A stretch of DNA of 64,000 nucleotides from Tannerella sp. (lineage in GTDB: Bacteria > Bacteroidota > Bacteroidia > Bacteroidales > Tannerellaceae): contig JAITVY010000035.1 of the NCBI GenBank assembly GCA_031285565.1, forward strand, positions 202,318-266,317. Direction: 5' to 3'. The first letter of the stretch is position 1. Each line of letters starts with the position of its first letter. Under the pieces are notes generated by a model, which ran no database searches, was not told the DNA's origin, and saw nothing but the letters and a program-made list of their open reading frames with translations. Of the stretch, positions 41,637-49,846 are shown piece by piece. Both the position numbers and the translations under genes were made by a program.

Positions 41637-42209
41637 TCAATTATCAATTATCCCGTCCAGTCTATCCCTCACCTCCATTAAAGCAAAACCCAATAAGTTT
41701 GACCCTTTCCAAAGCCGGGGATTCTCTGCGTGTTCATGGCTCTGAGCCATCCCAATACCCCAGATACGATCCATTGGACTCGCCTCTACCAGCACCCGGT
41801 CTTTCGTATCCAACAAAAAGGCTTTCAAATCCGGATGCTGGGAGAACTTATGGTAATTGCCTTCACAAACAATATCAAAACAATTTTCTCCCCATACTTT
41901 CGGATCAAAATTCCGTACTTTACGACCCAGCTTTTTTGCTTCAGCAGGAGATTTGGCTACTAATATCTTCTCCAGCATTTCTCTATCACTAAAAAGTACA
42001 GCCTTCTGTGCCATCATCCAATGTTCGGCAGTTGCATAACGTACATGATCGACCTCGAAAGCGCTTTGCCACCATTGGCTAAAGCACGATTTGGAAACCG
42101 AACCATCTTTCGATGGCGTATGCCCCCAAAAAAAGAGATATTTGACATTCTCCTTTTTCTCCTCCCTGCTTAACAACCATCCTAAATTATATGTGTTATA
42201 TTTCATCAT
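41637..42209 (-). CDS. NADAR-family protein (YbiA/DUF1768-like)
   Basis: CFSQWWQSAFEVDHVRYATAEHWMMAQKAVLF; KFSQHPDLKAFLLDT; LVEASPMDRIWGIGM. Confidence 0.92.
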   Translation of the reverse strand: MMKYNTYNLGWLLSREEKKENVKYLFFWGHTPSKDGSVSKSCFSQWWQSAFEVDHVRYATAEHWMMAQKAVLFSDREMLEKILVAKSPAEAKKLGRKVRNFDPKVWGENCFDIVCEGNYHKFSQHPDLKAFLLDTKDRVLVEASPMDRIWGIGMAQSHEHAENPRLWKGSNLLGFALMEVRDRLDGIIDN

Positions 42210-42332
42210 TTCTATTATTAAAAATAGTATATAGTTTGTTGAAATTTTGAATTTTGAATTGCTTAAAATTATCTGCGAAAATCCGCGTTAATCTGCGGTT
42301 CTACCAACTACTCTCTACTAACTACTTAATAA

Positions 42333-43034
42333 TTACAACTCAAAATAAAACCCCGTCTTACTCAACTCCTCATACCGGCTTTTATCAAAACTATACAATT
42401 TAGGAGCCCGGTTACGCGCGCCCCTTTGCACCTCTTTCAAATCAATAAGCAAATCATAACCTAATATTTTCTTCCGGAAATTCCGGTCGTCAAGTTCCGT
42501 TTGTAATACAGTCTCATACAAATGATGCAAATCAGGCATCGTAAACTTCTCCGGCAACAATTCAAACCCTATCGGCTGATATTTTATCTTTCCTTTTAAC
42601 CTGTCTTTTGCCAATTCCAGAATCCGGGCATGATCGAACGCCAGTTCAGGAACATCAGAGATTGAAAACCATTGGATATTAGTTGCATCTGTTCCGGCGT
42701 GCGCATGATAATCCGACAACTTCACTAATGCATAATACGCAATGCTGATTACCCGGTAACGGGGATCACGGTCAACATCTGAGAATGTATATAACTGTTC
42801 CATATAAATATTCTCAAGCCCTGTCTCCTGCACCAGTTTCCGCCTGGCACAGCTCTCCGCATCTTCATCCATATCAATAAAACCACCCGGCAATGCCCAT
42901 TTACCAAGATAGGGTTCGATACCCCTCTCTATCAATAACACCTTCAGTTCACCTTCATCAAAACCGAATATAACACAGTCAGTCGTAACAGCCGGTCTTG
43001 GATATTCATACGTATATTTTCCTTGCAATTCCAT
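42333..43034 (-). CDS. NUDIX-like/winged-helix regulator, NrtR-type
   Basis: N-terminal Nudix GKWALPGGFIDMDEDAESCARRKLVQETGLE plus C-terminal domain NFRKKILGYDLL...GARNRAPKLYSFDKSRY. Confidence 0.85.
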   Translation of the reverse strand: MELQGKYTYEYPRPAVTTDCVIFGFDEGELKVLLIERGIEPYLGKWALPGGFIDMDEDAESCARRKLVQETGLENIYMEQLYTFSDVDRDPRYRVISIAYYALVKLSDYHAHAGTDATNIQWFSISDVPELAFDHARILELAKDRLKGKIKYQPIGFELLPEKFTMPDLHHLYETVLQTELDDRNFRKKILGYDLLIDLKEVQRGARNRAPKLYSFDKSRYEELSKTGFYFEL

Positions 43035-43059
43035 TGTTTTATTTAGTTATTGTAGTTTT

Positions 43060-43120
43060 TACGGGAACAAAGATGAGGACATTTTCTGAAACAACCAAAT
43101 AGTTTGCGTAACAATTACGT
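43060..43120 (-). promoter_or_regulatory. Promoter/operator region of the NrtR-type gene
   Basis: Minus strand ATTGTTACGCAAACTATTTG (43096-43115) then CATCTTTG (43068-43075) and TTCCCGTAAA; near-copy of the SPFH promoter. Confidence 0.55.
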
Positions 43121-43298
43121 ATTCAATATAAAAAAAACGTTTATATACCTAGAAGATAGAAATATATTGTACGATTGTTTAATATACTTTCCAACTCCAT
43201 TCATCTCAAAATAAATATATCCTCATAACCACACCTTTTTACTCTCGCCTTCCACACTCAACAAACAAATAACCTCATAATAGTAAAATAAAACCACC

Positions 43299-43335
43299 CT
43301 GCGCAAAAACAATGCGCAGACACATATTTACTTTG
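43299..43335 (+). promoter_or_regulatory. Operator-like motif CTGCGCAAAAACAATGCGC plus TACTTTG box upstream of Y RNA-like D and the nucleotidyltransferases
   Basis: Motif 43299-43317; GCGCAAA ends 21 nt before TACTTTG (43329-43335). Confidence 0.6.
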
Positions 43336-43372
43336 CATCATCAAACAAAATATCTTTATATGAAGCAATAAT

Positions 43373-43482
43373 ACAAGTGTCGTAAGAAAGAAATACTTCG
43401 ATAGCAAAGCCAAATAAATATGGGTTCGACTCCCAGCTAAGTCCGGGTGGGACAAAGCCTTTCTTTCTGATTGTTACCTTGT
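43373..43482 (+). ncRNA. Y RNA-like D (minimal T-arm-only module) in the 5' leader of the nucleotidyltransferase genes
   Basis: ACAAG (43373-43377)/CTTGT (43478-43482); TGTC; GTA/TAC; AGAAAGAAA (43385-43393)/TTTCTTTCT (43460-43468) 9 bp; T-hairpin TGGG-TTCGACT-CCCA; GTCC-GGGTG-GGAC hairpin. Confidence 0.85.
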
Positions 43483-43547
43483 AAAATTCTTCATAATAAC
43501 TTAAACAAATAAAGCACAAACATCACTCAAAACAAAAACTGACAGGT

Positions 43548-44297
43548 ATGAAAACAATAATAGAAAGAAAACTAACTGAAATAGAACAAACACATGAAAT
43601 AAAAATACTTTATTCATGCGAATCCGGCAGCCGGGCATGGGGTTTTCCATCTCCCGACAGCGATTACGATGTTCGTTTTATATATTTGTATACACTGGAA
43701 GATTACCTGACAATACAACCCAAAAAAGATCATCTGTCTTTCCCGATAAATGACGAACTCGATATATCTGGCTGGGACATATCGAAAGTACTCCAATTGA
43801 TAACAAAATCAAACACAACACCTTTCGAATGGCTGCAATCACCGGTAATATACAGGGAAAATCAGGCTCATAAAGAACAACTATGGCAACTATCCCAAAA
43901 CTATTTTTGTCCGCGAAGCAACATACACCATTATTTAGGCGTTGCACGCGGAGCAATGGAAACAATGCAAGACGAATACATAAAAATAAAAAAACTGTTT
44001 TATGTACTTCGACCGTTGCTTGCAGCCCTGTGGTGTGTAGAACGTGCCTCCATAGCACCGATGAATATACTTCCGTTAATGGATTTATTATCCGGCGATC
44101 TGCAGGAAAAAATAGTATCTTTGATAAATCTGAAAGCGACTGCTACCGAAGGCTACCTGATAAAAATAGATACGGATTTAAAACAATGGATAAACCAAAC
44201 GTTCGATGATTGCTTAAAAGCATCACAACAAATGGGAAGAAAAACTTTTGAGATAGGAAAAGCCGATCAATTATTTAGAGAAATAATACAAGCATAA
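43548..44297 (+). CDS. RlaP/MNT-type nucleotidyltransferase (PF10127-like)
   Basis: YSCESGSRAWGFPSPDSDYDVRFIYLY polymerase-beta-type GSxxWG...DSDxDV motif. Confidence 0.85.
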   Translation: MKTIIERKLTEIEQTHEIKILYSCESGSRAWGFPSPDSDYDVRFIYLYTLEDYLTIQPKKDHLSFPINDELDISGWDISKVLQLITKSNTTPFEWLQSPVIYRENQAHKEQLWQLSQNYFCPRSNIHHYLGVARGAMETMQDEYIKIKKLFYVLRPLLAALWCVERASIAPMNILPLMDLLSGDLQEKIVSLINLKATATEGYLIKIDTDLKQWINQTFDDCLKASQQMGRKTFEIGKADQLFREIIQA

Positions 44298-45361
44298 TGA
44301 CGATACAGGAAATAAAAGAAAAAAGCCTGCTGCTTTTCGAATGCATAAGTGGTAGCAAAGCATATGGGTTAGATACGCCACAATCAGATACAGATCTGAA
44401 AGGAGTCTTCTATCTGCCCAAAGAACAATTCTACGGACTGGACTATATACCACAGGTAAGTAATGAAACCAACGATGAGGTATATTATGAATTAGGGCGT
44501 TTTGTCGAACTACTATGCAAAAACAACCCTAACATACTCGAAGTACTCGCAACACCCGAAGAATGTGTCTTATATAAACACCCCTTAATGGATATGCTTC
44601 ATATAGAAATGTTCTTATCCAAACTATGCAAAGACACTTTTGCCGGGTATGCTCTAACACAGATACGAAAAGCCCGGGGCTACAAAAAGAAAGTGGTAAA
44701 CCCGATGGATAAAGAACGTAAAACGATTCTCGACTTCTGCTATATAATGGACAACAACCTGTCTGTTCCCGTAAAAGAGTGGCTTGATAAAAAAGGCTAT
44801 ACACAGGATTTATGCGGATTAAGCTCCATATCACATGCCAAAGGAATGTATGCCATATTTTATGATGCGGACAACAAATACGATTATCATGGTATAGCTG
44901 CAAAAGAATCTGCAAACGAAGTTTCACTATCATCCATACCAAAAGGAGAAAAACCTATTGGCTATCTATTCTGGAATATGGAAGCATACTCACTTTATTG
45001 CAAAGAATACAAGGAGTACTGGGACTGGGTAGCAGAACGTAACGATGCCCGCTATCAAACCAATATGGAACATGGCAAAAATTACGATTCGAAAAATATG
45101 ATGCACACCATACGCCTCTTGCAGGTTGCCGAAGAAATACTGCGTGACGGCAAACTCAATGTTAAGCGCCCAAACCGGGAACAACTGCTTTCCATAAAAT
45201 CGGGACATATGGATTACAATGACTTATTGGCTATAGCCGACCAACTGATGGAAAAAATAAAAGTATATTGTTTAACATCATCATTACCCGATGCTCCCGA
45301 TAAAAAACAGGCAGAAAGAGTTCTGGTGAAAATAAGGGAAGCATTATATGAATCAAAATAA
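44297..45361 (+). CDS. Second RlaP/MNT-type nucleotidyltransferase (PF10127-like)
   Basis: FECISGSKAYGLDTPQSDTDLKGVF; ATG overlaps the upstream stop (TAATG). Confidence 0.85.
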   Translation: MTIQEIKEKSLLLFECISGSKAYGLDTPQSDTDLKGVFYLPKEQFYGLDYIPQVSNETNDEVYYELGRFVELLCKNNPNILEVLATPEECVLYKHPLMDMLHIEMFLSKLCKDTFAGYALTQIRKARGYKKKVVNPMDKERKTILDFCYIMDNNLSVPVKEWLDKKGYTQDLCGLSSISHAKGMYAIFYDADNKYDYHGIAAKESANEVSLSSIPKGEKPIGYLFWNMEAYSLYCKEYKEYWDWVAERNDARYQTNMEHGKNYDSKNMMHTIRLLQVAEEILRDGKLNVKRPNREQLLSIKSGHMDYNDLLAIADQLMEKIKVYCLTSSLPDAPDKKQAERVLVKIREALYESK

Positions 45362-45375
45362 TAAAATAATTCCCG

Positions 45376-45412
45376 CTACGCAAAAACGTTGCGCTTCGCC
45401 ATAGTTACTTTG
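45376..45412 (+). promoter_or_regulatory. Operator-like motif CTACGCAAAAACGTTGCGC plus TACTTTG box of the rtcB gene
   Basis: Motif 45376-45394; ACGCAAA (45378-45384) ends 21 nt before TACTTTG (45406-45412). Confidence 0.6.
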
Positions 45413-45441
45413 CATCATCAATCAGTAAAAAACGTAAAACA

Positions 45442-46749
45442 ATGATACAATTAAAAGGAAAATACAATCAGGATTGCAAAATATTCATTGACCAGGTCGA
45501 AGCCGAAGCTATCGAATTAGTCAAAAATATTCTTAATCAGGAAATATCCAAAGGAGTACCTGTACGTATTATGCCGGATACACATGTAGGAAAAGGAATC
45601 GTTATTGGGTTTACCATGCCAATGACCAAAATGGTTAATCCAAACTATATCGGAGTTGATATCGGCTGTTCCGTAACAAGCTACCGCTTAAACAAACGTT
45701 TCGATGCTGCCGAACTGCCGCGAATCGATAAAACAATCAGAAAAGCTGTTCCTATGGGTCATGATATCCGGAAAAGCCGTGATTTTAATCATTGGTGGGT
45801 AGACGAATATCTGCAAGCTGCTACACAAAATGTAAACAACTTCCAAAACGAATGGAATATACGCTTTTCCGATAATAAACAAACCATAACAATCGATAGA
45901 GAATATATATCCGGATTATGTCAAAAAGTCGGGATAGAAGAAAGAATGTTTTATAACTCGGTTGGTTCGCTGGGAGGAGGAAACCATTTCATTGAGATTG
46001 GAGAATCGGCAAACGACGGTTCGCATTACCTGACTATACATTCAGGTTCACGAAACTTCGGATTAAAAGTGTGCAATTATCATGCGAAAAAGATGATACC
46101 GGCAAAAAAATTGCCTCAGGAATATTACGATAAGTTTGAGGATATTACCAAAAATACAATCCCCACTACCGATATACCGTCCAGGTTAGCACAACTTAAC
46201 GAAGCATATAAAGTCGGGAAAAAAGAATATATGCTCGAAGACGATGATATGTACAACTACCTGGTAGATATGATAATTGCACAAACTTACGCCGAATTCA
46301 ATCACCGCGCTATGGCACACGCCATATTTGTTGGATTACGCGATGTTGAAGCTACGGATATGGTTCATTCAATGCATAACTTTATCGACACACGCGACTG
46401 GATCATCCGTAAGGGAGCTATCCGCGCCTATAAAAACGAACGAATGATTATCCCGTTCAATATGCGCGACGGACTGTTAATCTGTGAGGGTAAAAGCAAT
46501 GTCGACTGGAACTGTTCGGCTCCGCATGGCGCCGGACGAATACTCGCAAGAAACCAGGCAATGAAAACATTGGATATGACTGAATTTGAAAACGAAATGA
46601 AAGGAATATATTCAACATCCGTTTGCCAGTCAACACTCGATGAGTCACCAATGGCTTATAAAGATAAAGATACAATCATCGAAGCCATCAAAGATACAGC
46701 CACCATCCTCGATACAATAAAACCGGTATTAAATATCAAAGCAAACTGA
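45442..46749 (+). CDS. rtcB: RtcB-family RNA-splicing ligase
   Basis: MPDTHVGKGIVIGFTM; NYIGVDIGCSV; GSLGGGNHFIEIG; HSGSRNFG; SAPHGAGRILAR. Confidence 0.97.
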   Translation: MIQLKGKYNQDCKIFIDQVEAEAIELVKNILNQEISKGVPVRIMPDTHVGKGIVIGFTMPMTKMVNPNYIGVDIGCSVTSYRLNKRFDAAELPRIDKTIRKAVPMGHDIRKSRDFNHWWVDEYLQAATQNVNNFQNEWNIRFSDNKQTITIDREYISGLCQKVGIEERMFYNSVGSLGGGNHFIEIGESANDGSHYLTIHSGSRNFGLKVCNYHAKKMIPAKKLPQEYYDKFEDITKNTIPTTDIPSRLAQLNEAYKVGKKEYMLEDDDMYNYLVDMIIAQTYAEFNHRAMAHAIFVGLRDVEATDMVHSMHNFIDTRDWIIRKGAIRAYKNERMIIPFNMRDGLLICEGKSNVDWNCSAPHGAGRILARNQAMKTLDMTEFENEMKGIYSTSVCQSTLDESPMAYKDKDTIIEAIKDTATILDTIKPVLNIKAN

Positions 46750-46768
46750 AGTTATTAAACCAATTCTA

Positions 46769-46952
46769 AGAAACTGTTTTGAATTTTATTCAGTGGTAAA
46801 TTGACATTATTTTTTGTTTAGCTGTGCATCTGGTTTTATGAGCATAGCGGGCTATGTGATTAAAAGCAGAGGGGCAGATAAGCGAAAAAGAAAGTTGATT
46901 TAGCCTGATACAGATCATAAAAATTAATTTCATAAAATTCAAAACGGTTTCT
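46769..46952. mobile_element. MITE-like noncoding element with 21-bp terminal inverted repeats
   Basis: AGAAACTGTTTTGAATTTTAT (46769-46789) vs reverse complement of ATAAAATTCAAAACGGTTTCT (46932-46952), 20/21 match; no ORF inside. Confidence 0.6.
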
Positions 46953-46972
46953 AAATAACCCCTATATCAATT

Positions 46973-47623
46973 ATGTTGAAATTTGATATAAACATAGGAA
47001 AGAAAAAAAGAGATTTACTTGAAAAACTTGATAAAGCAGGATGTGTAATGCAAACCATTATTTTCCGGGTACCCTATATGCCCGATGATTTGTATGCAGC
47101 TTCAAAACAAGCGGCTATAGAAGGTATGATATATTTTAACCAACAAGAATATCTGCAAATATTGAGTTCAATCAAAAATGACAAATTGCAATCAGATAAA
47201 ACTTTATATCCACCCGTCATCACCGGCGAACCTAAAGGTAAAAGAATCAACTTTTATGAATTTATTGGAACCCAAAAAATTGTAAATAATGAAACAATAA
47301 ACTTATTTGGAAAAGTATTTGACGCCTATATGAGTGAATTCATTTATGCACTCCTTTCTCCACCATACTCGATGAGATTCGACAAGGAGTACTTCCCCGA
47401 AATAGAAGGAAACAAAAAGGAATATGTACTCAATAAATACATAAATGAAATACTCGATATAAAAACTATAAAAGACATTGACAGACTCGTAATTTACAAA
47501 TGGTCTGAGGATTGGTCTGATTTTTTCAAAGAAGGTAAAGAATGGTGGGGATGCTATTTCTGGACAGTGTATAATCCAATCACAAATAACATAACAGTAT
47601 TGGGAGCATCCACAACCGATTAA
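46973..47623 (+). CDS. Hypothetical protein
   Basis: 216-aa ORF with ordinary composition, no family recognised. Confidence 0.6.
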   Translation: MLKFDINIGKKKRDLLEKLDKAGCVMQTIIFRVPYMPDDLYAASKQAAIEGMIYFNQQEYLQILSSIKNDKLQSDKTLYPPVITGEPKGKRINFYEFIGTQKIVNNETINLFGKVFDAYMSEFIYALLSPPYSMRFDKEYFPEIEGNKKEYVLNKYINEILDIKTIKDIDRLVIYKWSEDWSDFFKEGKEWWGCYFWTVYNPITNNITVLGASTTD

Positions 47624-47735
47624 GAATTTATCCAAAATCACCCCTCTTCGACCTTATGTGGTGAGCCATAATGAAATGTTTGTCACGATTGATTGCGTCT
47701 TTCCCTGATAAACCTTAATATTGCACTAAAAAACA

Positions 47736-48233
47736 ATGGAGAACAACGACATATTAATACAAAAAGCCGGATCCGACGATTTAAAAGAGATTCTGGCTTT
47801 GCAAAAACTTGCATTCCAAACAGAAGCCGAAGCACATGGAAACTATGATATCCAACCATTAAAACAAACATACGAATCAATATGTGAAGACTTTGATACA
47901 TACACATTCCTCAAAGCAACTGTTAACAACCGTATTATAGGCTCCGTGAAATCAAAAATGAACGATGGCATCGTATGGATAGGCAAACTAATCGTCTCAC
48001 CTAACTTCCGTAGGAAAGGCTTGGGAAAACAACTGTTAAAAGAAGTAGAGAAATTATACCCGGACGCAATCCGCTTTCAGCTATTCACCGCTGCCTCAAG
48101 CAACCATAATATCCGCTTATACGAATCGGTAGGATATAAACTCATAGGAGAATTTACAGACGACGAACAAGCCGGACTAATACTGGTAGAAATGGCTAAG
48201 GAAAAAAACGGAAACCAAAACATTCTGGCTTAA
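47736..48233 (+). CDS. GNAT-family N-acetyltransferase
   Basis: WIGKLIVSPNFRRKGLGKQLLKEVEKLY; NIRLYESVGYKLIGEF. Confidence 0.93.
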   Translation: MENNDILIQKAGSDDLKEILALQKLAFQTEAEAHGNYDIQPLKQTYESICEDFDTYTFLKATVNNRIIGSVKSKMNDGIVWIGKLIVSPNFRRKGLGKQLLKEVEKLYPDAIRFQLFTAASSNHNIRLYESVGYKLIGEFTDDEQAGLILVEMAKEKNGNQNILA

Positions 48234-48309
48234 CACACCCTCATCTAATTACAACCATTTTACCTAATGCCCTAAATTACTCAGTTATTCAATTACTCAA
48301 TCACTCCAA

Positions 48310-48804
48310 CTACAGTAACTGCAAAGCAATCTCTGCACAAGCCTCTGCATCCGCCAACGCATGATGATGATTCGTTAAAATATAACCGCAATCAGCAGCA
48401 ACTGTATGTAACTTATGATTAGGCAAATGCTTCAGTTGACGGCGCGACTCCACCAACGTACAATAAAACGGATAATCCGGATAATCCATCTGGTACGTCT
48501 TAAAAACAGCTTTCAGGCAAGACTCATCAAAACCCTTATTATGAGCCACTAAAGGCAAACTCGCAATAAGAGGCTCTACACGACCCCATACATACGGAAA
48601 CACTTCAGCCTGCGCAGTATCTTCATCTGTCAACCCATGTATCTGACTATTCAATGCCGCATAATAGTTCGGTTCAGGTTGTATCAGGCTATAAAATTTG
48701 TCCGTAACAACCCCATTGCGAACAATCACAATCCCAACACTACAAACGCTTGATAACTCCCCGTTTGCAGTTTCAAAATCAATAGCAGCAAAATCCCGTA
48801 ACAT
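48310..48804 (-). CDS. DnaQ-like 3'-5' exonuclease (DEDDh)
   Basis: FAAIDFETANGELSSVCSVGIVIV; VAHNKGFDESCLKAVF; HHALADAEACAEI. Confidence 0.92.
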   Translation of the reverse strand: MLRDFAAIDFETANGELSSVCSVGIVIVRNGVVTDKFYSLIQPEPNYYAALNSQIHGLTDEDTAQAEVFPYVWGRVEPLIASLPLVAHNKGFDESCLKAVFKTYQMDYPDYPFYCTLVESRRQLKHLPNHKLHTVAADCGYILTNHHHALADAEACAEIALQLL

Positions 48805-49027
48805 ATCTCCCCCCTTTTTCGTAATAAAAAGATAAAAGTAGAAAAAAACTGCCGTTAAAAAATTTATTTACATAAGAATCTTCCGATAGCCCTTTTTAGC
48901 CTTCCTTAGTAACGGTTTAAATTTTGCGAGCAAAAATTGGAAAGAATATTCTCTAACCCACCACACACTATAACAAGAAAAACCGTATCTTTACTTGATT
49001 AATAACCCTTTCCTAATGAAATGAAGC

Positions 49028-49738
49028 ATGAACAAAGACGAATTCATCAGCAACTACAGGGAAGCATTCGGGGAATCCGTTAAACTTCCGCTTGTATTCT
49101 GGTACTCAGACACACCCGTTGCAGACCCGGTTAAAATCAACGGATGCATGTTCAAATTCTTACCCAAAGCACAAGCCGGAGAAAACGTTAGTATGGATGA
49201 ACAAACACTTGGCTGTGGAGGAGGCAAATTCTACAGCGGATTCATCCCAATGCCCGAAAGAATACCAACATTTGTCTCAGAAAAAGAAAAATATAAAAAA
49301 ACGCCTGAAGACGTTGTCGACTTCCTCGATAAACTACAGGTACCTGCTGCATCAAAGAAATACCTGAACTTCTCCCGGATCGATAAAATCGACAATTTCG
49401 ATGATAAAGAAGGGCTCCTGTTTATTGTCGAACCCGATGCACTATCCGGACTTGCTACCTGGGCTTATTTTGATAATAACGACGAAAACGCTGTTCTCTC
49501 CTCCTTTGGTTCGGGATGCTCTTCAACCATTACACTGACCGTATTAGAAAATCAGAAAAACGGTCGCCGGACATTCCTGGGAGGCTTCGATCCCTCCGTA
49601 CGACCCTATTTCGGCAAAAACGAACTAACTTTCACCATCCCAATGTCCCGTTTCAAAGAAATGTACACAACCCTGCGCGAAAGCTGCCTATACGACACCC
49701 ATGCCTGGAAAAAAGTAAAAGAAAGAATTAATTCCTGA
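49028..49738 (+). CDS. DUF169-family protein
   Basis: GESVKLPLVFWYSDTP; LGCGGGKFYSGFI; FGSGCSSTITL. Confidence 0.75.
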   Translation: MNKDEFISNYREAFGESVKLPLVFWYSDTPVADPVKINGCMFKFLPKAQAGENVSMDEQTLGCGGGKFYSGFIPMPERIPTFVSEKEKYKKTPEDVVDFLDKLQVPAASKKYLNFSRIDKIDNFDDKEGLLFIVEPDALSGLATWAYFDNNDENAVLSSFGSGCSSTITLTVLENQKNGRRTFLGGFDPSVRPYFGKNELTFTIPMSRFKEMYTTLRESCLYDTHAWKKVKERINS

Positions 49739-49846
49739 ACCGCTTAAAACAGAACCATAGATTAACGCGGATTTCCATAGATTGCAAATAAAAGAAAAGG
49801 ATAAATAAACATAATAAACCAGGCGATAATCAAACAATTTCCAGGG

